DNA of 64,000 bases from Prevotella sp. (lineage in GTDB: Bacteria; Bacteroidota; Bacteroidia; Bacteroidales; Dysgonomonadaceae): the NCBI GenBank assembly GCA_031271965.1, contig JAISUS010000028.1, positions 124,001 through 188,000 on the forward strand. Direction: 5' to 3'. Positions 20,307 to 29,039 of this stretch are shown piece by piece (position 1 is the first letter of the stretch; each line of letters opens with the position of its first letter). The position numbers and the translations under genes are program-made. Under the pieces are notes generated by a model. It did not search any database, was not told the DNA's origin, and worked only from the letters and a program-made list of their open reading frames with translations.

Positions 20307-20807
20307 ATGGCGGCAATACAAAAAATAACACCAAACCTTTGGTTTGATACACAGGCTGAAGAAGCTGCAAAATTTTATGTTTCCATTTTTAATAATTCAA
20401 AAATAGGTGCAATTACTCGTTTTGGACAAGAAGGCTTTGAATATCACAAAATGCCAGAAGGCACGGTAATGACTGTTAATTTCTGGATTGAAGGGGTCGA
20501 ATTTATTGCTCTCAATGGTGGCCCCGCTTTTAAATTTAATGAATCTATTTCATTTATTATTAATTGTGATACTCAGGACGAAGTAGATTATTTTTGGAAT
20601 AACCTTATTGCCGATGGTGGTGAAGAAAGCATGTGTGGCTGGTTAAAAGATAAATTTGGACTTTCATGGCAAGTAGTTCCGGTAATATTAAACAAAATGA
20701 TGACAGATCCAGATGCACAGAAAGTGAAACGGGTATCAAATGCTATCTTTCAAATGAGAAAATTGAACATTGGAATTTTGAAACGGGCATATGAAGGTGC
20801 TGATTAA
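20307..20807 (+). CDS. VOC-superfamily protein, PhnB/YjdN-like
   Basis: This 166-residue cytosolic protein starts ITPNLWFDTQAEEAAKFYVSIF, the classic opening of PhnB-like VOC proteins. The paired beta-alpha-beta-beta-beta modules end with KDKFGLSWQVVPVIL near residue 120. Databases often label the family '3-demethylubiquinone-9 3-methyltransferase', but it lacks a methyltransferase fold, so that label is misleading. VOC proteins bind a metal and act on, or sequester, small molecules; the ligand here is unknown. It opens a four-gene plus-strand cluster that includes a second VOC protein at 21569. ATG at 20307 is the only sensible start. Confidence 0.88.
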   Translation: MAAIQKITPNLWFDTQAEEAAKFYVSIFNNSKIGAITRFGQEGFEYHKMPEGTVMTVNFWIEGVEFIALNGGPAFKFNESISFIINCDTQDEVDYFWNNLIADGGEESMCGWLKDKFGLSWQVVPVILNKMMTDPDAQKVKRVSNAIFQMRKLNIGILKRAYEGAD

Positions 20808-20860
20808 TATAGTTGTATCCTTTAATGTATTAGATGAATGTCTCACTATAATTAGTAGCC

Positions 20861-21538
20861 ATGGATAACACAATTATCAAAAAATTAAATATTGAAAATT
20901 ATGCCAGAAAGGTAATTTTAAATAAGCCGGACGATATTAGAGAGTTCGACGAGCTATCTTTTGATAAAATTATAGGTAAAGGGAAATATGATTTGGTTTT
21001 TGCATTTATCTTCTCGTTGGAAGAATTTATTTTTCTATTAAAAATAATTATTCAAAATGATATATTAAACTGCAATGGCATGCTTTATTATGCCTATCCT
21101 AAAAAAGGGAATAAGCAATACAAAGAATCTATAGGAAGAGACGATTTTTTTGATGTGATAGATATGGATGGCGATGGTTATGTACATGATAGTTTTATGA
21201 AGTTCAATAAAATGGTTTTATTTAATGATGTATTTACTGTCATAGGTTTAGAACATAGTGAAAAACGTAATAAAGCGGTTGTCTCAAGCAGAAGAGTAGC
21301 CGACTATATTGAGCGTGTTTCAGATGTAAGAGAATACTTTAAAACAAATAAAGATATCCTTGAAATATTTGATATACTAACACCCGGATATCAGTGTGGG
21401 TGGGCGCGTTATGTATATAATACTAAAAATCCGGAAACTACGGAGAAGCGTTTTTGTGAAATGCAGAATATTTTAAAACAAGGGTTCAAATCAATAGATT
21501 TATACAGACAAAATAAAAATAATAATAGTTTCAGTTAA
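20861..21538 (+). CDS. YdeI/OmdA-like protein with DUF3052-like N-terminus
   Basis: This 225-residue cytosolic protein appears to have two parts. Residues 1-100 (KLNIENYARKVILNKPDDIREF, then GMLYYAYPKKGNKQYKES) resemble the DUF3052 group, a reduced Rossmann-like domain. Residues about 165-215 (TPGYQCGWARYVYNTKNPET, then EKRFCEMQNILKQGFKS) match the OmdA tail of YdeI-type proteins, where a GxxRxxxxxKxxETxxKR pattern is diagnostic. Family function is poorly defined; the 'bacteriocin protection' annotation rests on limited data. It lies 53 bases after one VOC gene and 30 before another, so it is probably cotranscribed. I assign no specific reaction. Confidence 0.68.
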   Translation: MDNTIIKKLNIENYARKVILNKPDDIREFDELSFDKIIGKGKYDLVFAFIFSLEEFIFLLKIIIQNDILNCNGMLYYAYPKKGNKQYKESIGRDDFFDVIDMDGDGYVHDSFMKFNKMVLFNDVFTVIGLEHSEKRNKAVVSSRRVADYIERVSDVREYFKTNKDILEIFDILTPGYQCGWARYVYNTKNPETTEKRFCEMQNILKQGFKSIDLYRQNKNNNSFS

Positions 21539-21568
21539 AGATTAGTCAAACCTAATAAATTAAAAATT

Positions 21569-21991
21569 ATGTTAGCTGCTGTAAATCCTTATTTATCGTT
21601 CAATGGTAATTGTGAAACCGCTTTCAAATTTTATAAATCTGTTTTTGGCGGTGAATTTGATGAAATACATAGGTATAAAGATATTCCGGGTGAAGATATT
21701 CCTGAATCAGAAAAAGAAAAGATCATGCATATGTCGTTACAGCTTAGCGAGCATGTTTTATTAATGGGAGCAGACGTATCCGAAGCATTTGGGCAGGTTA
21801 CTGAATTCGGTGATAATATAACCATCACTCTATGTACACTTGATGAAGAACAAACAAAACATATTTACACAACTCTTTCGGAGGGAGGTAAAATAACTAT
21901 GCCTCTCGAAAAAACGTTTTGGGCCGATTTGTATGCACAATTCACTGATAAGTTTGGTGTTTGCTGGGCTTTAAACTTTATCAAAGAATAA
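21569..21991 (+). CDS. VOC-superfamily protein, PhnB/glyoxalase-like
   Basis: This 140-residue single-domain VOC protein opens NPYLSFNGNCETAFKFYKSVFGGEF, with the following strand EKEKIMHMSLQLSEHVLLMGAD and a closing WADLYAQFTDKFGVCWALNF. The spacing and closing motif are typical of PhnB-type proteins that sit beside SRPBCC proteins in many bacteria. No antibiotic-resistance signature is evident. Only five bases separate its stop from the next ATG, so translation is probably coupled. It is a different subgroup from the VOC protein at 20307, so this is not a recent duplication. Confidence 0.88.
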   Translation: MLAAVNPYLSFNGNCETAFKFYKSVFGGEFDEIHRYKDIPGEDIPESEKEKIMHMSLQLSEHVLLMGADVSEAFGQVTEFGDNITITLCTLDEEQTKHIYTTLSEGGKITMPLEKTFWADLYAQFTDKFGVCWALNFIKE

Positions 21992-21996
21992 AATTT

Positions 21997-22449
21997 ATGC
22001 AACAACTTGAAATAAAAGTAGCATTACAGGTTGGGAGGCCTCCTTCTATCATCTTCGAAGCCATTATTAATCCGGAGAAAATGAAAAATTACTTTATTTC
22101 GTCTGGTTCGGGCAAAATGGAAGAGGGAAAAACCGTTATATGGAAGTTTCCTGAGTTTGATTTTGATGCTCCTGTTAACGTTGGAAAGATGGAGAAGGAT
22201 AGATATATATCTTTTTCTTGGGAAGGTAGTGAAGGAAAGGAGCTAACTGTAGAAATGTTTTTAGAGCCACAAGCGAATAATTCCACAGTAGTTCGTATTA
22301 TTGAAAAAAGTATGGAAAACAATCAGGAAGGCATTGAATGGCTTGGCCATAATACTGAAGGTTGGGCAAATTTCCTGGCTTGTCTTAAAGCTTATCTTGA
22401 ATATGGAATCAATCTGAGAGAAGGCGCTTTTGATTTTATGAGAGAATAA
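21997..22449 (+). CDS. SRPBCC (AHSA1-like) domain protein
   Basis: This 150-residue protein has the START/Bet v1-like helix-grip fold of the AHSA1 group. Visible are VGRPPSIIFEAIINPEKMKNYFI at the start, FPEFDFDAPVNVGKMEKDRYISFSW in the sheet, and the long closing helix NTEGWANFLACLKAYLEYGINLREG. Proteins of this type bind hydrophobic small molecules. An upstream in-frame TTG at 21961 overlaps the VOC gene and gives an implausible N-terminus, so the ATG at 21997 is preferred. The cluster ends at the terminator 22460-22509. Confidence 0.85.
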   Translation: MQQLEIKVALQVGRPPSIIFEAIINPEKMKNYFISSGSGKMEEGKTVIWKFPEFDFDAPVNVGKMEKDRYISFSWEGSEGKELTVEMFLEPQANNSTVVRIIEKSMENNQEGIEWLGHNTEGWANFLACLKAYLEYGINLREGAFDFMRE

Positions 22450-22459
22450 TATCAATATA

Positions 22460-22509
22460 AAAAATACAGCGACTTAATTGTGTTTTATATATTAAGTCGC
22501 TGTATTTTT
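22460..22509. terminator. Bidirectional intrinsic terminator between convergent operons
   Basis: A 19-base perfect inverted repeat starts AAAAATACAGCGACTT at 22460-22478 and its complement lies at 22491-22509, with a 12-base loop. Both arms end in A/T tracts, so it can stop transcription from the SRPBCC gene on the plus strand and from the PUL GH3 gene on the minus strand. Confidence 0.9.
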
Positions 22510-22533
22510 ATTGAATAATTTTACTTATTCGGA

Positions 22534-24918
22534 TCAATTCTTAGATGCTATTACCTCGAAAGAACCTGTAAGATGGATATCCTCTGACGAGCTGCCTACC
22601 ATTACCGAGAATGTTCCAGGCTCGACGACAAATTGATTCTGTTTGTTCCATAAACCTAAATCTTGTGGTGTAAGGGTAAAGCTGATTTCTTTTACTTCAC
22701 CTTGTTCAAGAGAAATCCGGTCGAATCCGCGAAGTACCTTTTCATAAGTAGTTACCGAACTATAATCATCTCTGATATATAACTGCACGATCTCATCTCC
22801 TTGTTTATGTCCAGTATTTTTTATTTTAAAAGAGATATCTATATTTTGTTGTATACCGATTTCAGGTTTACTGATTTTTAAATCGGAATATTCAAATGTG
22901 GTATAGCTTAGTCCGTACCCGAATGGAAACAATGCGCCATCGACACGTACTCTTCCTTTAGAATCTGCACCCGGTTTGAATGGAAATGCATATGGAATCT
23001 GTCCTACAGACTTAGGAAATGTCACGGCTAATTTTCCTCCGGGATTATAGTCGCCAAAAAGGACTTGAGAGATAGCATTGCCCATGAATTCGCCGGGAAA
23101 CCATCCATGAACTATTGCCGGGATATGTTTTGCAGTCCAATTGATAGTCGCAGCACGCCCATCGATAAGTAATAGCACAACAGGCTTTCCTGTGGCATAT
23201 ACTGCCTGTAAAAGCTCTTCTTGTCTGCCTGGTAAATTGAGTTCAGAACGTGAAAATTCTTCTCTCACTGTTTTTTCATTTCCTCCAAGTACGACGATAG
23301 TTACATCTGAACTTTTAGCCAATGCCACAGCCTCATCTATCATTTTCTGTTCTTCTGTATTTACAGGGACATTATATAGTTCGCTGTCGGGAAAATTTCC
23401 ATCTATAATGTTACAGCCTTTGGCATATGTCACATTTGCTTTAGGTAGATATTCTTTTATGCCCTGATATACACTCTTTATAGGTGCATTAGCAGGACCA
23501 TATCGACAAATAAGCTCTTTTACTTCATCGGCATTTGGTCCAATAACAGCGATATTTTTCAAATCTTTAGATAATGGAAGGATGTTATTATCATTTTTCA
23601 GTAAAACAATAGATTCCAAAGCTGCTTGTAGAGATAATGCCTGATGCTCTTTACTATGTACTATATTGTTTACAGTCTTTGTATCCCCTTTGTAAGGATT
23701 ATCGAACAAGCCTAAAAGAAATTTTACTTTCAGCACTTCCTTTACTCTTTTATTTACAGTTTCCATAGATACTAATCCTTCTGCGATCGCCTGTCTAAGA
23801 GGCAAAATAAAGTCTTGAGGTGGGGTGAAGTGTGTTCGTATATTCATGCCGGCAGATATGGCTAATGCTGCAGCTTCTTTTTGATCTTTTACAACACGGT
23901 GTTTGCTATGGAGAAATTCAACTGCTTCGCTATCAGATACGACATACCCTTTAAATCCCCATTCTTGACGCAGTATTTCTGTCAGGAAGTGATAACTACC
24001 TGTTATAGGCTCTCCGTCATAATCGTTATATGAACTCATTACCCCTAAAGCTCCCGCTTCAACGAATGCTTTTCGGAAAGGTTCGAGAAATAAAGTCCGC
24101 ATCTCACGCGGAGCAATGTGTGGATCGGTGCGGGTACCCTCATCCCTTCCCCCCACAGGAACACTATAAACAGCAAAATGTTTTGGGGTTGCCACCAATC
24201 CGCGCGACTGTAAGCCTTCTATCATTTGTTTACCCAAGGTTCCGGTCAAATAAGGATCTTCGCTGTAGCATTCAACAACACGTCCCCAGCGAGGATCGCG
24301 TGAAATATCGAGGATAGGAGAATATATATTTGTATACCCCAATGCTATCGCTTCTTTAGCTGTTACATCCGCTATCTGGCGGATCAAACGGGGATTCCAC
24401 GTTGCCCCTTGCCCACACTGCGCAGGGAACATTGTCGCACGATTATGGCATAGCCCCCTTATACCTTCATTGGTGTAATCTACTGGGATTCCTAACCGGG
24501 TTTCTTCTACAAACCAACGTTGTATGGTCTGCCTGTTTTCTATACTTTTTTCATAAGGAAAAGATATCTGAGAACCAAATTTACCTATTCCGTTCGCTTG
24601 TTCGTCGATGTTTCCTATCCCATCTTTCCAGACCTCGTTTTTCCATTCCGGGGTAGGGGATATATCTTTCAATACTCTACCCGAACCGTAAAGAGTGGCT
24701 AACTGACATGTTTTTTCGTCCAGTGTCATTTGAGATAATAAATCTTCTACTCTTTTGTCGATATTGGCCGCCGGATCTTCATAAATATCTTTTGTGCCGT
24801 TTTTATTGAAATCTATCCATCCGTTTTTATAAATAGATTGGGATTTCTGTGCATGAATGGATAGTGATATGCCGCAACATATACTAAGGAATAATAATGT
24901 TTTATTTCTGTTACTCAT
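22534..24918 (-). CDS. GH3 beta-glucosidase/beta-xylosidase-like enzyme of PUL 2
   Basis: This 794-residue exported GH3 has a signal peptide ending SIHAQ. The TIM barrel has predicted nucleophile D329 in YVVSDSEAVEFLH, followed by the sandwich domain (VVLGGNEKTVREEFSRSELNLPG) and a C-terminal FnIII-like domain ending VMVGSSSEDIHL. Near the N-terminus DFNKNGTKDIYEDP repeats the EF-hand-like loop seen in the GH3 at 814-3639, and the two proteins share long identical blocks. It would release terminal beta-linked glucose or xylose from oligosaccharides in the periplasm. It is the last gene of the second PUL. Confidence 0.92.
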   Translation of the reverse strand: MSNRNKTLLFLSICCGISLSIHAQKSQSIYKNGWIDFNKNGTKDIYEDPAANIDKRVEDLLSQMTLDEKTCQLATLYGSGRVLKDISPTPEWKNEVWKDGIGNIDEQANGIGKFGSQISFPYEKSIENRQTIQRWFVEETRLGIPVDYTNEGIRGLCHNRATMFPAQCGQGATWNPRLIRQIADVTAKEAIALGYTNIYSPILDISRDPRWGRVVECYSEDPYLTGTLGKQMIEGLQSRGLVATPKHFAVYSVPVGGRDEGTRTDPHIAPREMRTLFLEPFRKAFVEAGALGVMSSYNDYDGEPITGSYHFLTEILRQEWGFKGYVVSDSEAVEFLHSKHRVVKDQKEAAALAISAGMNIRTHFTPPQDFILPLRQAIAEGLVSMETVNKRVKEVLKVKFLLGLFDNPYKGDTKTVNNIVHSKEHQALSLQAALESIVLLKNDNNILPLSKDLKNIAVIGPNADEVKELICRYGPANAPIKSVYQGIKEYLPKANVTYAKGCNIIDGNFPDSELYNVPVNTEEQKMIDEAVALAKSSDVTIVVLGGNEKTVREEFSRSELNLPGRQEELLQAVYATGKPVVLLLIDGRAATINWTAKHIPAIVHGWFPGEFMGNAISQVLFGDYNPGGKLAVTFPKSVGQIPYAFPFKPGADSKGRVRVDGALFPFGYGLSYTTFEYSDLKISKPEIGIQQNIDISFKIKNTGHKQGDEIVQLYIRDDYSSVTTYEKVLRGFDRISLEQGEVKEISFTLTPQDLGLWNKQNQFVVEPGTFSVMVGSSSEDIHLTGSFEVIASKN

Positions 24919-24959
24919 TGCTGAATATTATTTTGGTTCTGTTGTTCAAATATATAATT

Positions 24960-26768
24960 TTATTTGGTGTATTCAGCCTTTTTCTTTTTATAATAATCCT
25001 GCATTACATAGAATGCTTTCTTTTTGATACCCCAGCTTGAAATAAGTCCTTTGCGGTTAAAGAAATCCTGAATACCGGGTAACTGGCGCCGCGGAGAACG
25101 GAAGTCAACTAGAATCCAAGGTGATAGGCCAGATAAACCGTCTATTTTATCCAACATCTCCAAATTGCGTATATATAGCTCTTCCTGATATTCTTCAGTC
25201 CATCTTTCAGTTTTATCACCATGAAGCCCTTGTTGTGCACTTCCTCCAAATTCACTTATTATGACAGGCTTGTTATATGGTATATCCCATTTCATAAGAC
25301 GGGCTTCTTCGTTTGAAGCACGATACCAGCCGATATATTGATTAAAGCTGATTACATCCACATATTCGTTCATATTATCGGTAAGCTTATTCATATTATC
25401 AGGTGCTTTGGTAACTTCCATAGCCATACTTATCAGTCGAGAATTGTCTTGTTGCCGTGCATATTTAGATAAGTTACCCAAAAATTTATCTCTGGCATCG
25501 CTATGAGGTGTTTCGTTCGCTATCGACCAAATGATTATAGAACAACGGTTTTTGTCTCGATAAATCATATCGTGTAACTGTCTTTCGGCATTTTCATATG
25601 TATTTTGATTTTCCCAAGATATTGTCCAGTAAACAGGGATCTCTGACCAAACCATTAATCCCATTTTTTCGGCTTCTCGCACCATTGTTTCATTGTGAGG
25701 GTAATGTGCCAGACGTACATAGTTACATCCCATTTCCTTGGCCCATGTAAGCAAAATGGCAGCATCTTCCTTCGACCAAGCCCTACCACGTTCATAAGGT
25801 GCTTCTTCATGGATACTAATTCCCCGGAGGAATATCTGTTTGCCATTTAGAAGTATTTGTTTGTCTTTTGTTTCAATGGTTCGAAAGCCTATCTGATCAT
25901 TAATCTGTTCATCAGATTTGTTTATTGTTATTTCGTATAGTTTAGGATTTTCCGGCGACCAGAAAATAGGTTTTACTTTTAATTCAAAGGATGCCTTACC
26001 TTGATTGTCTGTTGTAAGCTGTTGTTTAACCTTTAGTTCTGGAATTTCAACAATAACAGATTGTCCTGATGTTTGTGAGTTTAGCTGTATCCATCCTTCA
26101 ATTATATTCTGAAAACCTTTTTTTAGTTGTATAGAATAATCTTCCACATATGTGTCCGGAACCTGAGCAACCATGACATCGCGTGTAATTCCTCCATAGT
26201 TCCACCAGTCCATGTTTACTGTCGGTACATTATCTTTTGCCCGCTTATTGTCAACTTTTACAACAACAAAGTTATCCCCGTTTTTTACCACATCGGTAAT
26301 GTCAAAGTTGAAAGGAGTATACCCACCTACATGTTCTCCTACTTTTTGTCCGTTTACGTATACCTTTGCATCATAGTTTGCAGCTCCGAAATAGAGAATA
26401 TCCCTTTGCCCTGCTTTTTTTGTATATTTAAAATCCTTTTTGAACCATACAGTCCCTTCATAGATAAATAAATTTGCATCACGCATATTCCAGTCTCCCG
26501 GAATATTCATCAATGGAGAATTGTCCAGATTATATTCTACCAGATCTGATAGAGACTGAGCTTTTTTATTTTCAAAGAATCCGTTTGTTGTAAAAGGTTT
26601 CAGCCTGTAATCATAATATCCATTTTCTAAAGGATCGGCAATATAATTCCATTTGCCATTTAGGGAAATAGATTGACGGCCGTATATGTTCGAGACCAAA
26701 GGTATCTCTTTAGCACAAAGATTATTCAGTATAAATAAGGACACTAGTCCGGTTAGTATTCGTCTCAT
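24960..26768 (-). CDS. GH2 beta-glucuronidase
   Basis: At 602 residues this is the length of E. coli GusA. A signal peptide (ending NNLCAK) is followed by the sugar-binding jelly roll (ISLNGKWNYIADPLENGYYDY), the immunoglobulin-like domain and the TIM barrel. The acid/base is E419 in WSIANETPHSDARDK and the nucleophile is E506 in VIISEFGGSA. The carboxylate-recognising NxKG motif is present as N571-R-K573-G, the known hallmark separating beta-glucuronidases (and some galacturonidases) from beta-galactosidases. It probably removes terminal beta-GlcA (or GalA) from an imported oligosaccharide in the periplasm. It lies 41 bases upstream of the last GH3 and 27 bases after the BglX-type GH3, within the PUL operon. 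Confidence 0.88.
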   Translation of the reverse strand: MRRILTGLVSLFILNNLCAKEIPLVSNIYGRQSISLNGKWNYIADPLENGYYDYRLKPFTTNGFFENKKAQSLSDLVEYNLDNSPLMNIPGDWNMRDANLFIYEGTVWFKKDFKYTKKAGQRDILYFGAANYDAKVYVNGQKVGEHVGGYTPFNFDITDVVKNGDNFVVVKVDNKRAKDNVPTVNMDWWNYGGITRDVMVAQVPDTYVEDYSIQLKKGFQNIIEGWIQLNSQTSGQSVIVEIPELKVKQQLTTDNQGKASFELKVKPIFWSPENPKLYEITINKSDEQINDQIGFRTIETKDKQILLNGKQIFLRGISIHEEAPYERGRAWSKEDAAILLTWAKEMGCNYVRLAHYPHNETMVREAEKMGLMVWSEIPVYWTISWENQNTYENAERQLHDMIYRDKNRCSIIIWSIANETPHSDARDKFLGNLSKYARQQDNSRLISMAMEVTKAPDNMNKLTDNMNEYVDVISFNQYIGWYRASNEEARLMKWDIPYNKPVIISEFGGSAQQGLHGDKTERWTEEYQEELYIRNLEMLDKIDGLSGLSPWILVDFRSPRRQLPGIQDFFNRKGLISSWGIKKKAFYVMQDYYKKKKAEYTK

Positions 26769-26795
26769 AGATATATATGTTAAATTGTTTGTTTC

Positions 26796-29039
26796 TTAAT
26801 CAACTGTAAATCTCATTTTTAACAAATCGACACTGTTTCCTCCTACCATAACATCAAATTTTCCGGATTCGACGACTTTATTCATCTCATAATTCCAAAA
26901 AGCTAGTTTTTGTATTGGTAAATCGAATGTTACGATTTGTTGCTCTCCCGGCTTTAGAGTCACTCGCTTAAAATCCTTAAGCTCTTTTACCGGAGGAGCT
27001 ATAGATGCAGTAATATCCGATGTGTATAATTGGACGACTTCACATCCTTCTCGTTTCCCGGTATTTTTGAGCGTAACATTTATTCTGAGCACATCATCTT
27101 TGGATAGATTCTTTTTAGGCAGCGTTAGGTTTGAATATTCAAATGTTGTGTATGATAATCCGTACCCAAAGGCGAATAAAGCATCGAAGCCCGCATCCAG
27201 GTAATAAGATGTATTTCCTAATGATGATTGTTTTGCTTCCAGTGGTATATCGTTTAATAATACTTCTTTTTTATTTGCGGGACGACCTATTCTTTCGTAA
27301 TTATAATAGAGAGGGATTTGCCCTACATAACGAGGAAATGTAACTGGTAGTTTTCCACCCGGACATGATTTTCCGAATAAAACATCGGCAATTGCCGGCC
27401 CTCCCATTGTTCCCGGATGCCACGCATAGAGAACAGCATCGGATAGGCTTATTTCTTTTTCAATGGTTAAAGGACGCCCTGCCATTACTATAGTTATTAT
27501 CGGTTTACTGGTCTTACTCAGTTCTGATATAAGTTCCGACTGTGCACCAACAAGGTTTAGATCAGCAAGTGAATGTGCTTCTCCCGAAAGGATAGATTCT
27601 TCTCCGATAAATAAAAGGACTGCATCTGATTTTTTAGCTGCTTCCACAGCTTTTACAAACTTTGATGTGTCCTTATCTCGGCTGAAAGCAAGAGTTTGTT
27701 CGTATATAAAATTTACATTTTTGCCAAACTGTTTTTTCAGAGCATTTAGAGGAGTTTGTGTATATTCTTTTTCTCCGTCAAAACACCACGTTCCCATTTG
27801 ATCGTGTGGTGCATCGGCCATAGGGCCTATTATGGCCACAGTTTTTATATTATTACCGAGTGGTAGAATATCATTTTTGTTTTTTAAGAGAATAAAGGAT
27901 TCTTCAGCTGCTTTTTTTGCCGCGTGCAAGTGGTTTATAGCATATTTTTTCGATTGTAAATTAAGATCTGTATAAGGCCGGTCAAAGAGTCCCAGCCTAT
28001 ATTTTAATCTTAAAATATTTTTTACTGCATCATCTATTGTTTTCTCAGATACAGAACCATCTTTCACTAATTGCTCCAGATTATTGATAAAACATTCTGA
28101 AACCATATCTATTTCCATCCCTGCATTAGCAGCTTTCCGGGCAGCATCTTTTTTGTCCTCACAGAAACCCTGTGTTGTCATAATACCAATTGATGCCCAA
28201 TCTGAAACAACCACACCGTCAAATTTCCATTCGTTACGTAGGAGATCTGTAAGTAAGAATTTGTTTGCGCTTAGTGGGATTCCGTTGTTCGAATTGAATG
28301 ATGTCATTATAGTTGCACAATCCGCATCTTTAATAGCTGCTTCAAAAGGAGGCAGATATATATTGCGTAATTGCCTTTCGGGAATATTGGATATGTTGTA
28401 GTCGCGTCCACCTTCAGCAGCTCCATATCCAATGAAGTGTTTGGCACAAGCTGCGATAGATGACGGGTTAGATAAATCGTTACCCTGAAAGCCTTTGACC
28501 ATTGCTACGGACATTGCTTCCGATAAGTAAGTATCTTCTCCAAAACTTTCGGCAATACGCCCCCAGCGCGGATCGCGGGAAATGTCCATCATGGGAGCGA
28601 AAGTCCAGCGAATGCCATTCTCAGATGCTTCGATAGCAGCTATTCTTGAACTTTCCTCTACTATTTGAGGATTAAATGATGCCGCTTGTCCTAAAGGAAT
28701 AGGGAAAATGGTTTTGAATCCGTGAATGACATCGCGTGCAAAAACGAGAGGGATGCCAGATCGAGATTCATCTACAGCTATTTTCTGGAGCTGATTTAAT
28801 AGAGCCGGATCTTCAGCATTCAAAATAGAACCAACTTCTCCATCTCTGATTTGCTGATATAGCCTTTCATCGGGTTTTCGAGCATTGACCTGATTCATTT
28901 GTCCGATCTTTTGACGTAAGCTCATCTTTGATAGCATGTTTTCGATCCGGTTCTCTATATTGTGTTGAGCGGATAGATAACCAAACATTCCGCAAAACAC
29001 GAATAAGCTGTATATTCTTAAAGCCAATTTTTTCATCAT
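26796..29039 (-). CDS. GH3 beta-glucosidase, BglX type
   Basis: This 747-residue exported GH3 has a signal peptide ending YLSAQ and the BglX layout. Visible are QKIGQMNQV, ARDVIHGFKTIFPIPLGQAASFNP near residue 100, the ARW-like MDISRDPRWGRIAESFGEDTYL, and nucleophile D280 in VVVSDWASIGIM. The sandwich domain has IGEESILSGEAHSLADLNLVG, and an FnIII-like end is present. BglX enzymes are periplasmic exo-beta-glucosidases of broad linkage tolerance. It is a different GH3 subgroup from the other two here and lacks the EF-hand-like N-terminal loop. Its ATG overlaps the stop of the agarase-like gene (ATGA at 29036-29039), so translation is coupled. A second in-frame ATG follows at 29036. Confidence 0.93.
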   Translation of the reverse strand: MMKKLALRIYSLFVFCGMFGYLSAQHNIENRIENMLSKMSLRQKIGQMNQVNARKPDERLYQQIRDGEVGSILNAEDPALLNQLQKIAVDESRSGIPLVFARDVIHGFKTIFPIPLGQAASFNPQIVEESSRIAAIEASENGIRWTFAPMMDISRDPRWGRIAESFGEDTYLSEAMSVAMVKGFQGNDLSNPSSIAACAKHFIGYGAAEGGRDYNISNIPERQLRNIYLPPFEAAIKDADCATIMTSFNSNNGIPLSANKFLLTDLLRNEWKFDGVVVSDWASIGIMTTQGFCEDKKDAARKAANAGMEIDMVSECFINNLEQLVKDGSVSEKTIDDAVKNILRLKYRLGLFDRPYTDLNLQSKKYAINHLHAAKKAAEESFILLKNKNDILPLGNNIKTVAIIGPMADAPHDQMGTWCFDGEKEYTQTPLNALKKQFGKNVNFIYEQTLAFSRDKDTSKFVKAVEAAKKSDAVLLFIGEESILSGEAHSLADLNLVGAQSELISELSKTSKPIITIVMAGRPLTIEKEISLSDAVLYAWHPGTMGGPAIADVLFGKSCPGGKLPVTFPRYVGQIPLYYNYERIGRPANKKEVLLNDIPLEAKQSSLGNTSYYLDAGFDALFAFGYGLSYTTFEYSNLTLPKKNLSKDDVLRINVTLKNTGKREGCEVVQLYTSDITASIAPPVKELKDFKRVTLKPGEQQIVTFDLPIQKLAFWNYEMNKVVESGKFDVMVGGNSVDLLKMRFTVD

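Noticed and set aside
20307-20807. Label as 3-demethylubiquinone 3-methyltransferase
   Set aside because: The protein has a VOC fold pattern and no SAM-binding motif.
21961-21996. TTG start for the SRPBCC gene
   Set aside because: It overlaps the end of the VOC gene and adds residues absent from the family; ATG 21997 is better.
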